Positions 1 to 6,974 of a stretch of 18,371 bases of DNA are shown here, piece by piece. Under the pieces are notes generated by a model, which was not told the origin of the DNA, did no database searches, and was given only the letters and a program-made list of their open reading frames with translations. The position numbers and the translations under genes are program-made. This DNA comes from Opitutus sp. GAS368. Its GTDB lineage: Bacteria; Verrucomicrobiota; Verrucomicrobiia; Opitutales; Opitutaceae. The stretch is from positions 1-18,371 of the forward strand of contig CAMATV010000019.1 of the NCBI GenBank assembly GCA_945861235.1. Reading direction: 5' to 3'. Each line of letters starts with the position of its first letter. Position 1 is the stretch's first letter.

Positions 1-1
1 T

Positions 2-1735
2 TCAGCTCACGTATTTTTGCACGATTGGAATCCGCCGGCCGACGCCGAAGGCGAGGGGGGTTATTTTGAGGCCGGGGGCGGCTTGCTTTCGTTTGTATTC
101 GTTGAGGTCCACTTTGCGGACCACGTCGTTGACCACGGACTCGGCGAAGCCTTGTGCGATCAGGTCGCGACGGGAGAGGCCTTCTTCCACGTAGCCTTTA
201 AGGATCGCGTCGAGGATGTCGTAGGGCGGGAGGCTGTCTTGATCCACTTGGCCGGGGCGGAGTTCGGCGCTCGGGGGCTTTTCGATGGTGTTGAGCGGGA
301 TAATCTCGCGACCGTCTCCCGGTGCGGCGGGGGAATTTATCCAGCGGGCCAGGGCGAAGATTTGGGTTTTGAAGACGTCGCTGATCACGGCGAGGCCGCC
401 GCACATGTCGCCGTAGAGCGTGCAGTAGCCGACGGCCATTTCACTTTTGTTACCCGTCGTGAGGAGGAGAGAGCCGAACTTGTTTGAGAGCGCCATCATC
501 AGGACACCGCGGACGCGGGCTTGGATATTCTCTTCGGTCACGTCGGGGGCACGGCCGGCGAAGATGGGGCCAAGGGCGGTCTCGGCGGCAACCACGGCAT
601 CGGCGATGGCGATTGTCTCGAAACGGATGCCGAGGTTTTCCGCGAGGATGCGAGCGTCGTCGCGCGAGTGTTGTGAGGAGATCGAGGAGGGCAGGGAGAC
701 GCCGATGACGTTTTCGGGGCCGAAGGCGTCGGCGGCGAGCACGGCGACGATGGCGGAGTCGATGCCGCCGGAAAGCGCGATGAGGGCGCGCTTGAACCCG
801 CTTTTTTGCGCGTAATCGCGCAGGCCGAGGACGAGGGCGTGATAGATGTCGCTGAGTTCCGCGGGAGCGAAGCTGGCAGCGAGTTGAGGGTTGAGCGTTG
901 AGCGTTGAGAGACGGAGGCGGCGGGGGCGGCGGAGACGGCGGCGGAACTGACGGAGGTGCGGGCGAGGGAGACTTCGACGACGCGGAGTTCTTCGGCGAA
1001 AGCGGCGAGGCCGGCGGTGACGTGGCCCTGGGCGTCGACGACGTGGCTGCGGCCGTCGAAGATGAGTTCGTCGTTACCGCCGATGGCGTTGATGTAAGCG
1101 ACTGCACAGCCGAGGGCGCGGGCGGCTTTGGAGACGACGAGATTTTGCCGGACGCCATCTTTGGCGTTGTGCCAAGGACTGGCGGAGAGGTTGACCATGA
1201 GGTCGCATTTTTGATCGGCGAGTTGTTCGATGGGCATCCGGCCGGAATAGAGGCGGCGCGTGCTGATCATGGGGTGGGTCCAGATATCCTCGCAGATGGT
1301 GAGGCCGATGCGGACGCCGGCGTGATCGACGACGGTGGGGGAAGTGGCGGGCTCGAAATAGCGGTCTTCGTCGAAGACATCGTAGGTGGGCAGGAGACAT
1401 TTTCGGCCGATGGCAACGACGGCTCCGCGGTAGCAGAACGCGGCGGAGTTGTAAAACGGCCGCCCCCGGCCGGTGGGGTTGAGTTCGACGGTGCCGACGA
1501 TGGCGGGAACGGCACCGGTCGCAGCGGCGATCTGGGCGAGGGTTTCGGCGACATCGGGGACGAAGCGGCGCTTAAATAATAGGTCGCGGGGCGGGTAACC
1601 GCAAACCGCGAGTTCGGGGAAGACGACGAGCTCGGCGCCCTGCGCGACGAGCGCGGTGTAGGCATCGAGAATTTTCCGGCGATTGCCGGCGAGATCGCCG
1701 ACGGTGGGATTGAGCTGAGCGAGACCGAGGCGCAT
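2..1735 (-). CDS. nadE: Glutamine-dependent NAD(+) synthetase
   Basis: Makes NAD+ from deamido-NAD+, ATP and glutamine, the last step of cytoplasmic NAD synthesis. The 577-residue protein has two domains. The N-terminal nitrilase-type glutaminase shows the full catalytic triad: Glu41 in FPELAVCGYPP, Lys112 in GRKCLLP and Cys148 in LTICEDIW. The C-terminal synthetase has the SGGIDS ATP-pyrophosphatase loop near residues 321-327, then TGNKSEMAVGY and EKPPSAELRPGQ. The length fits the two-domain bacterial form. I chose the ATG at 1735 because MRLGLAQLNPTVGD is the usual family start; the frame stays open to a TTG at 1783, but those 16 extra residues are unlike the family. No Shine-Dalgarno is visible. 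The linker between the domains (about residues 265-290) is Ala/Ser-rich and carries an in-frame repeat insert, listed separately. The gene is transcribed away from the TolC operon, and its stop codon lies at the window edge. Confidence 0.97.
   Translation of the reverse strand: MRLGLAQLNPTVGDLAGNRRKILDAYTALVAQGAELVVFPELAVCGYPPRDLLFKRRFVPDVAETLAQIAAATGAVPAIVGTVELNPTGRGRPFYNSAAFCYRGAVVAIGRKCLLPTYDVFDEDRYFEPATSPTVVDHAGVRIGLTICEDIWTHPMISTRRLYSGRMPIEQLADQKCDLMVNLSASPWHNAKDGVRQNLVVSKAARALGCAVAYINAIGGNDELIFDGRSHVVDAQGHVTAGLAAFAEELRVVEVSLARTSVSSAAVSAAPAASVSQRSTLNPQLAASFAPAELSDIYHALVLGLRDYAQKSGFKRALIALSGGIDSAIVAVLAADAFGPENVIGVSLPSSISSQHSRDDARILAENLGIRFETIAIADAVVAAETALGPIFAGRAPDVTEENIQARVRGVLMMALSNKFGSLLLTTGNKSEMAVGYCTLYGDMCGGLAVISDVFKTQIFALARWINSPAAPGDGREIIPLNTIEKPPSAELRPGQVDQDSLPPYDILDAILKGYVEEGLSRRDLIAQGFAESVVNDVVRKVDLNEYKRKQAAPGLKITPLAFGVGRRIPIVQKYVS
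881..911. repeat. CTCAAC-type tandem repeat inside nadE
   Basis: On the coding (minus) strand this reads as about three and a half copies of a 9-base unit close to CTCAACGCT. Because 9 is a multiple of 3 the gene stays in frame, and the repeat encodes the peptide QRSTLNPQL in the linker between the glutaminase and synthetase domains. Related repeats occur at 1781-1806 and 8327-8354. Confidence 0.75.
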
Positions 1736-1780
1736 GAAAATGAGAGGAGCGGGGAACGTGGGAGGCTTTTCGCCGACTGA

Positions 1781-1806
1781 CAACTCGCAACGTCAACTCG
1801 CAACGT
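1781..1806. repeat. Perfect 13-bp tandem direct repeat
   Basis: The 13-mer CAACTCGCAACGT occurs twice in immediate succession (1781-1793 and 1794-1806) in the gap between nadE and the TolC-type gene. Its CAACTC/GCAAC core resembles the repeats inside nadE and mutS. It lies in the presumed promoter region of nadE, so it could also affect transcription; that is inference. Confidence 0.8.
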
Positions 1807-1809
1807 CGG

Positions 1810-1829
1810 GCTTGCGCTGCACGTCAAGC
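1810..1829. promoter_or_regulatory. Dyad in the divergent nadE / TolC promoter region
   Basis: GCTTG and CAAGC form 5-base arms around a central TGCA in a 20-base interrupted palindrome. The two strands carry -35-like hexamers within it: TTGCGC on plus at 1812-1817 and TTGACG on minus at 1827-1822. No convincing -10 box lies at the right distance on either strand, so this is only a candidate operator or shared promoter element. The whole 1736-1866 gap contains otherwise only the 13-bp tandem repeat. Confidence 0.25.
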
Positions 1830-1866
1830 GGGCGATTTGCTACCCCTCCATTCTTTAATTCGCATC

Positions 1867-3183
1867 ATGCCCAATCGACGCATTCTTCCGTTCCTCTTAT
1901 TTTTGGTTGGCCTGAACGCGATGGGCGCGGCTGAACGGACGACGCTGACACTGGAGCAGGCCTTGGCCTCTGCCGAAGGCGTGAACAGCAGCGTGCTGAT
2001 CAGTCGCGAGGTGGCCGCCCAGGCGTTTGAGCAGGCCAACCAGGCGCGCGCGGGCACGTTGCCCGTGGTCAACGTCACGGGGACGCAGCGCCGTTCGCGC
2101 AACCTGACGATTCTGAGCACAACGGGCGCACTTAGTGAGACCCGGCCCTCGAATCGCTATGACGGGCGCATCGGCGGCACGTATGCGGTGTTAAATCCCC
2201 AGTTGCTTTCCGCCGGCCAGGCAGTGCGCGTCGGAGCTGAAGTCGCGAAGATCGACGTGCTCGCCACCGTGCAGACGGCGCTGTCGGGGGTGGCGCAGGC
2301 GTATTTCGGGCATCTGCGGAACTTGCGTCGGCTCGATGTGCTCGATGCCAACATTACCCGTGCACGTTCGCTGTACGAGCTGGCGCGCAACCAGCTCAAT
2401 GCGGGTGTCGCGACGCAGATCGATGTCACGCGGGCCGAGGCGCAGCTGGCGCAGGCGGAGCAGGCGCGGTTGCAACAGGTGACCTCCGTGATGCAGAGCG
2501 ATTTGGGCTTCAAGCGGCTCCTCAACCTGGATCCGGGGGCACCATTGGTGTTGGTAGATTTTCCGCTGGCGCGCGTGGATGCCAGTCTCGGAATGCTGGG
2601 CGAAGGCCGCACGACCTTCGAGCAACGCGCCGACTGGCTGCGGACGCAGAAAGCGCTGGAGCAGTCGCGCCTCGAGGTGCGCACGACGATGTTTGAACGG
2701 CTGCCGACGCTGGGGCTGGCGGGTGACTTCGGACACGCGGCCGCGAACATCGACGACGACGGACACCGCAAAGTCTGGACGTTTGGCGCGACGGTGACGG
2801 TGCCGATCTTTGACGGCTGGCGCGCCGGCGCGAATCGCGGCGCTGCGCTCTCCCGCCAGCGGGTGCAACAGGCGCGTCTCAATTCCCTCGAGCTGCAGAT
2901 CTCCTCCGAGCTGCGATTGGCACGGCAGGACGCGTCCTCGCGTTTCGCGCAGATCACCGTTGCGGAAAAAAATGCGCGCCTCGCCGAGGAGCAACTCCGG
3001 CTCGCGCGCTCGCGTTACAATGAGGGCGTCGCCGACAACCGTGAAATCATCGAAGCGCAGACGCAGTTGGCTGTCGCGGCGGACAATCTCCTCGAAGCCG
3101 TTTACCAATACAACTTGAGTCGCGTGGAGTTGGCCCGCGCGAAGGGCGACGTACGCGCCGTGCTCGCGGAAAAAGCCCAATGA
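1867..3183 (+). CDS. TolC-family outer-membrane efflux protein
   Basis: A trimeric outer-membrane channel that normally carries substrates from a periplasmic adaptor across the outer membrane. The 438-residue protein begins with an export signal (MPNRRILPFLLFLVGLNAMGA, cut probably after the Ala near residue 21). It then has two repeats of the outer-membrane efflux domain, roughly residues 28-210 and 225-430, each rich in long Ala/Gln/Arg helices such as RAEAQLAQAEQARLQQ and EEQLRLARSRYNEG. The helix motif LTLEQAL is typical of the mature N-terminus. The length is within the family range. I chose the ATG at 1867 because it starts the signal peptide; an upstream ATG-equivalent at 1837 would spoil it. 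No adaptor or inner-membrane pump gene is adjacent, so the substrate is unknown. The stop overlaps the maf start (ATGA), suggesting translational coupling. First gene of the probable 1867-6759 operon. Confidence 0.92.
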   Translation: MPNRRILPFLLFLVGLNAMGAAERTTLTLEQALASAEGVNSSVLISREVAAQAFEQANQARAGTLPVVNVTGTQRRSRNLTILSTTGALSETRPSNRYDGRIGGTYAVLNPQLLSAGQAVRVGAEVAKIDVLATVQTALSGVAQAYFGHLRNLRRLDVLDANITRARSLYELARNQLNAGVATQIDVTRAEAQLAQAEQARLQQVTSVMQSDLGFKRLLNLDPGAPLVLVDFPLARVDASLGMLGEGRTTFEQRADWLRTQKALEQSRLEVRTTMFERLPTLGLAGDFGHAAANIDDDGHRKVWTFGATVTVPIFDGWRAGANRGAALSRQRVQQARLNSLELQISSELRLARQDASSRFAQITVAEKNARLAEEQLRLARSRYNEGVADNREIIEAQTQLAVAADNLLEAVYQYNLSRVELARAKGDVRAVLAEKAQ

Positions 3184-3770
3184 CCGGTGCGAAGGGGGAC
3201 GCTCGATTGATTTTGGCCTCGGCCTCGCCGCGTCGGCGGGAACTGCTGGGGCAACTCGGCGTGCCCTTCGAAATTGTAGTGGCGGACGTGACCGAGCATG
3301 AAGAAGCCTCGACCGACCCGCGAGTGATGGTGGCGCATAACGCGGCATTGAAGGCGGAGTGGGTGTCGGCGCGTCATCCGAATGCGGTGGTGTTGGGGGC
3401 GGACACGACGGTGTTTATCGAGGGAGTGGCACTGAATAAACCATGCGATGGGGCGGAGGCGCGAGCGATGTTGCGACGGCTGAGTGGAAGGACCCACACG
3501 GTGTTTACGGGGTTGGCGTTGCGCCGAGCGAGCGACGGACTGCGGATTGATGAAGGGGTGGCGAGCGACGTGACCTTCAAGGCTTTCGATGAGACCGTGA
3601 TCGAAGACTACCTCGCGCGTGTGCACACCCTCGACAAGGCCGGCGGCTACGCGATCCAGGAACACAGTGAGCTACTGGGTGCGGAGTATCGGGGGTCGTT
3701 GACAAATATTATCGGGCTACCGGTGGAAACCACGAAACAAATTTTGACGCGGTGTGGTCTCCTGCCATGA
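3180..3770 (+). CDS. maf: Maf-family dTTP/UTP pyrophosphatase
   Basis: A cytoplasmic house-cleaning enzyme that hydrolyses non-canonical or excess nucleoside triphosphates to monophosphates and pyrophosphate. The 196-residue protein is the usual Maf length. It shows the N-terminal substrate loop SASPRRRELL (residues 14-23), the catalytic Asp75 in GADTTV, LNKP shortly after, and the DKAGGYAIQ block near residue 150, which is typical of the YhdE-like dTTP/UTP-specific branch rather than the YceF branch. Specificity is inferred from those motifs. The start ATG overlaps the TolC-type stop by four bases, and the TonB-like gene follows after 31 bases, so it is internal to an operon. No Shine-Dalgarno is visible, which fits coupling to the upstream gene. 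Confidence 0.95.
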   Translation: MTGAKGDARLILASASPRRRELLGQLGVPFEIVVADVTEHEEASTDPRVMVAHNAALKAEWVSARHPNAVVLGADTTVFIEGVALNKPCDGAEARAMLRRLSGRTHTVFTGLALRRASDGLRIDEGVASDVTFKAFDETVIEDYLARVHTLDKAGGYAIQEHSELLGAEYRGSLTNIIGLPVETTKQILTRCGLLP

Positions 3771-3801
3771 CCTTGCCGGTCTACGCACGTCACCCACCTG
3801 A

Positions 3802-4926
3802 ATGAGTCAGTCCATCACCACACCCTCTCTGTCCGCCGCGCTGCGAGGTTTTGCCGTGCGCACGTGGGCGGACCCGGAGTCGCGGTCGACGCTGGTCGGG
3901 GTGACCGGGGTGATTCTTTTCTACCTGCTGCTGTGGCTGGTTTCGCCATATTTGTTTCGGATCGATCCGCTGACGGCTTCCGCGCATCGGCCGCAGGCGT
4001 CGCCGCAGCCCTTCAGCATCGAGTTGGCGCCGGACACATTTATCAAGCCGACGGTGAAACCACCGCCGCCGAACAAGTTTGTGGAGACGAATCCGGACGC
4101 GCCGGAAAACATCCCGGATAGGACGACTAATTTTGCAGCCCAAAACCAGCAAGTTGCGCAGGAAAAGCCGACGCCCGATGGCAAGAATGACATGCCGGCG
4201 CTCGCAGGGAAAAAGGATTTTCAATCTACGCAGATTGTGAGCGGGCAGTTGTCGAAACCGATTGAACTGCTGGAAGCAGTGCCGCCAGCGGACGTGACGC
4301 CGCCCTCGGAGAAGACCGTCCAAGCGCCGAAGCTGGAGCAGAATCCATTGACTGGCTTGGAGAAAAAAGACGGGGAGAGCAAAGACGGGTTCGCCAGTAA
4401 CATTTCGAAGATCGCCGAGAATACTCGGGCGATCCCCAATCGCATCGAGGGAGTAAAAAACGTACCGATGGTGAACGACGCCCTGGCGACGCAGCCAGCG
4501 ATCGACCCGCAACGTCCTCGTCCGCGTCCCACCGTGGTGAAACAACAACAGGTCAGGCCGGCGATCTTCGCGGAGAATAAGTTTGGCACGCAAAATATCG
4601 GACCAACGGCAGTCGATGCACGTTGGAGCAACTACGGTGCCTACCTCCAGCGCATGATCGAGTCGGTGCAACTTCAGTGGGAGCATCTGCTCCGGGAGAG
4701 CAAAGTTAACCCGACGACCGGGAGCTCGGTGACCGTCAAATTCGTGATGGATTCCAAAGGACTGATCGCCCGGATCGTGAACGTGGACAGCACGGCGAAA
4801 GACGCGGCCGAACGTGCGTGCATGAGCGCCATCACCGATCGCGCGCCCTACGGCGAATGGACGGACGATATGAAGGCGGTGCTCGGAGAGGAGCAGGAGA
4901 TGACGTTTACCTTTTACTACCAATGA
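3802..4926 (+). CDS. TonB/TolA-like envelope-spanning protein
   Basis: Probably spans the periplasm from the inner membrane toward outer-membrane partners. The 374-residue protein has a cytoplasmic N-terminus of about 30 residues, one membrane segment (31-52, GVTGVILFYLLLWLVSPYLF), a long Pro/Lys-rich disordered stretch (about 60-265; for example KPTVKPPPPNKF), and a C-terminal TonB/TolA-like domain (about 275-374) with GSSVTVKFVMDSKG followed by a terminal strand. The membrane segment lacks the Ser-x3-His pair that TonB and TolA use to couple to ExbB/ExbD or TolQ/TolR, whereas the tonB at 17146 has it. The role is therefore unclear; a structural or uncoupled transducer is possible. It lies between maf and the pseudouridine synthase, with an ATGA overlap to the latter, and near a TolC-type channel that could be a partner (inference). 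The ATG at 3802 is the only sensible start. Confidence 0.8.
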   Translation: MSQSITTPSLSAALRGFAVRTWADPESRSTLVGVTGVILFYLLLWLVSPYLFRIDPLTASAHRPQASPQPFSIELAPDTFIKPTVKPPPPNKFVETNPDAPENIPDRTTNFAAQNQQVAQEKPTPDGKNDMPALAGKKDFQSTQIVSGQLSKPIELLEAVPPADVTPPSEKTVQAPKLEQNPLTGLEKKDGESKDGFASNISKIAENTRAIPNRIEGVKNVPMVNDALATQPAIDPQRPRPRPTVVKQQQVRPAIFAENKFGTQNIGPTAVDARWSNYGAYLQRMIESVQLQWEHLLRESKVNPTTGSSVTVKFVMDSKGLIARIVNVDSTAKDAAERACMSAITDRAPYGEWTDDMKAVLGEEQEMTFTFYYQ

Positions 4927-5684
4927 GTGGACCATCGGAAAAGTTTTGGACAAACCTGCCGCTGGGTCGCGAGGTGACGCTGCTCATGCACGATGCGAAC
5001 GGGGTCGCGGCGCTGGCAAAACCCGCCGGAGTGCTGTCGCATCCGAATGAACCCGGCGAAGAGCCGCGCTCGCTGTTGACGGTGCCTTATACGATCGCCG
5101 ACGAGGTCTATGCGTGGACCGACGTGGACGGAGCGAAGCGACAGTTGTGGCTGTTGAATCGCTTGGATTCGGCGACCTCGGGCGTGATCCTCGCGGCGGC
5201 CAACGGCGAGCTCGCGGCCGAGATCAGGGCCCAGTTCAGGAAGAAACAAATCAGGAAAATCTACTGCGCGCTCGTATTTGGCGGTCCCCGACAGCCGCTG
5301 GAAATCTGGCGCGACTTGCTGGTGGTGGATAAGCGCGGAGGGAAAATCCGAGCGGCGGCGAATGCGGGCAACGTCCCGTCGGAAAGCCGGATGAGCGTGG
5401 TCCGCATCGGGCAAAAAGAGCCGCGCGTTTCCTTGTTGAAGTTGGAGCCGAGGACGGGGCGCAGCCACCAGTTGCGGGTCCAGGCGGCCAAACGGCATCT
5501 ACCGATCATCGGCGACCAGACGTATGGAGATTTTGGACGCAACCGCACCTTCGCGAAGTTGGCGGGGACGAAGCGGATGTTTTTGCATTCGCTGGAAACG
5601 AATTTCGACTACGAGTGGCGGGAGCGGACGTGGCAATTTGCGGCGCGGGCACCGATCCCGCGCGAGTTCGAGAAGTTCCTTTGA
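4923..5684 (+). CDS. RluA-family RNA pseudouridine synthase
   Basis: Isomerises a uridine in rRNA or tRNA to pseudouridine; the exact site cannot be told from sequence. The 253-residue protein starts its catalytic domain directly (GVAALAKPAGVLSHP near residue 30) and has no S4 RNA-binding domain, so it resembles the short RluA/TruC/RluE-like members. The catalytic Asp82 sits in NRLDSATSG, where most relatives have His in place of the Asn. Later family blocks are present: KIYCALV, LEPRTGRSHQLRVQ and IIGDQTYGD. The start ATG overlaps the stop of the TonB-like gene by four bases, indicating translational coupling; the longer open frame from 4818 only shadows that gene. DAHP synthase follows after about 43 bases. 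Confidence 0.9.
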   Translation: MSGPSEKFWTNLPLGREVTLLMHDANGVAALAKPAGVLSHPNEPGEEPRSLLTVPYTIADEVYAWTDVDGAKRQLWLLNRLDSATSGVILAAANGELAAEIRAQFRKKQIRKIYCALVFGGPRQPLEIWRDLLVVDKRGGKIRAAANAGNVPSESRMSVVRIGQKEPRVSLLKLEPRTGRSHQLRVQAAKRHLPIIGDQTYGDFGRNRTFAKLAGTKRMFLHSLETNFDYEWRERTWQFAARAPIPREFEKFL

Positions 5685-5727
5685 CAGAGGGCAGAGAATG
5701 CGCGGAATTGCGCATTTCACGTCCGCC

Positions 5728-6759
5728 ATGATTTTGCCCAAAGCCACTCGTCTCACGCCTGAACAGCTCACCGAAGTTACCGGAATCGTGACGGAGTTTG
5801 GTTGCAAGATACAGCAGATCGTCGGCGCGGTGCGGACAATCTACGCGATCGTCGGTGATGAGCGCGAAGAGCTGATGATTAACCGGCTGGAAGGTCTGGA
5901 CTACGTCGACCGCATCGACCGCATCCAGTCGCCCTTCAAACTCATGGACAAGCGGTCGGATCTGGCGAGTCACCGCATCACGATCGGCGGAGTGACCTTG
6001 GGCGAGGAGCTCTTCGTCATTGCTGGGGCGTGCACGATTGATCCGAAGAATCCGAATTATTTCTATGAGACGGCGGCGGCGGTGAAGGAGTCGGGGGCGA
6101 ATGCGCTGCGGGGCGGCGTGTGGAAACCGCGGACGAATCCGTATTCATTTCAAGGCGACGTGAAGTCACTCGACATCCTCATGGAGGCTTCGCGCCGCAC
6201 GGGATTGCCCGTCGATACCGAGGTCATGGAGGAGGCGCACATCACCCTCGCGCTCGCTGCAGGCGTGCACACGTTGCAGATCGGTGCGCGCAACGCGCTC
6301 AACTACTCGCTGCTCCGCGCCGTGGGCAAAGCCATCGCCGAGCGCGACACCGTCGTGCTTCTCAAGCGGAGCATTCACATGGGACCGTTGAGCGAGTTCA
6401 TCTCGGCCGCGGAATACATCGCGGCGTTCGGCAATCCCAACGTGATTCTCTGTCCGCGTGGCACCACGCCGACGCTCGATGGGTATCGGAACCACCCGGA
6501 CGAGAGCATCACGCCGCTCTTGAAGGAAAAAACGTGGGCTCCGGTGGTGGTCGATCCGTCGCACTCTGTGGGCAAAGCGACCTACGTGCCGGCGGCGGCG
6601 TTGGCGGCGGTCGCGTATGGCGCGGACGGACTTTGTATCGAAGCCCACGTCGAGCCGACGAAGGGGATTGGCGATGATCCGAAACAGGCGCTGACGCCCG
6701 AAGTGCTGCGCAAGACCATCGCGCAGGCGAGGCAACTGTGGGAGATTCGCCGGAAGTGA
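5728..6759 (+). CDS. aroF: 3-deoxy-7-phosphoheptulonate (DAHP) synthase, type I-beta-like
   Basis: Condenses phosphoenolpyruvate with erythrose-4-phosphate, the first step of the shikimate pathway. The 343-residue protein has an N-terminal ferredoxin-like domain (about 1-75, usually the Phe/Tyr feedback domain in this class) and a TIM barrel. Candidate metal ligands of the Thermotoga-type enzyme are all present: Cys102, His279 in DPSHSVGK, Glu305 in CIEAHVEP and an Asp at 316/317. The phosphoenolpyruvate-binding GGVWKPRTNPYSFQG contains Lys133. Normally conserved loops differ: GACTIDP replaces GPCSVES, and CPRGTTPTLDGYRN replaces the usual CERG-type loop. I prefer the ATG at 5728 because family members begin with an MI-type strand; an in-frame ATG at 5698 has a better AGAGG upstream and would add 10 residues. 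The symbol is given by analogy. Last gene of the operon. Confidence 0.9.
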   Translation: MILPKATRLTPEQLTEVTGIVTEFGCKIQQIVGAVRTIYAIVGDEREELMINRLEGLDYVDRIDRIQSPFKLMDKRSDLASHRITIGGVTLGEELFVIAGACTIDPKNPNYFYETAAAVKESGANALRGGVWKPRTNPYSFQGDVKSLDILMEASRRTGLPVDTEVMEEAHITLALAAGVHTLQIGARNALNYSLLRAVGKAIAERDTVVLLKRSIHMGPLSEFISAAEYIAAFGNPNVILCPRGTTPTLDGYRNHPDESITPLLKEKTWAPVVVDPSHSVGKATYVPAAALAAVAYGADGLCIEAHVEPTKGIGDDPKQALTPEVLRKTIAQARQLWEIRRK

Positions 6760-6974
6760 AGCGCGCGTAGGAACGTGGTTTGACGATTGAGGCCTCGTGA
6801 TCTGGAGCGGCGGTCGCGGCGGCGGGGACGACGCGTCCGGGGCGGACGAAGACGTTAGCTACTAATGACCAATCCCGAGGAATTTTTACTGAGCGGGAAA
6901 GTCGCGATTTGGCCGATTGGGCGGGTGTCCACTATCGCATCGCCAGATGCGCGCTGCCCAGCGGCCTTCACCAC
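6760..6974. other. Convergent spacer with a micro-copy of a mutS segment
   Basis: This 215-base gap between DAHP synthase and mutS contains no convincing gene. At about 6810-6854 it holds a 45-base stretch closely matching 7167-7206 inside mutS; the shared blocks include GGGGACGACGCG and GCGGACGAAGACG. A 6-bp hairpin (6936-6951, CGCATC-GCCA-GATGCG) has no T-run on either strand. No intrinsic terminator was seen for either converging gene. Confidence 0.5.

Noticed and set aside
905..1579. Long plus-strand frame of 224 residues opposite nadE
   Set aside because: Gly/Asp-rich low-complexity translation typical of an antisense frame in a GC-rich gene; nadE has intact catalytic motifs on the other strand.
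1736..1783. TTG start adding 16 residues to NadE
   Set aside because: The extra residues are not seen at the start of this family, whereas MRLGLAQLNPTVGD fits exactly.
2191..3348. Long minus-strand frame of 385 residues opposite the TolC-type gene
   Set aside because: Arg-rich translation with no domain features, while the plus strand encodes a clear signal peptide and efflux-protein repeats.
3728..3745. GAAACCACGAAACAAA in maf resembling the CACGAAA repeat
   Set aside because: It encodes GLPVETTKQ, a region conserved at the protein level in Maf proteins, so the match is most simply chance.
3790..4953. Long minus-strand frame of 387 residues opposite the TonB-like gene
   Set aside because: Arg/His-rich mirror translation; the plus-strand gene has a membrane anchor, Pro-rich spacer and operon context.
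6936..6951. CGCATC-GCCA-GATGCG hairpin as a terminator for mutS or DAHP synthase
   Set aside because: Only six base pairs and no T-run on either strand.
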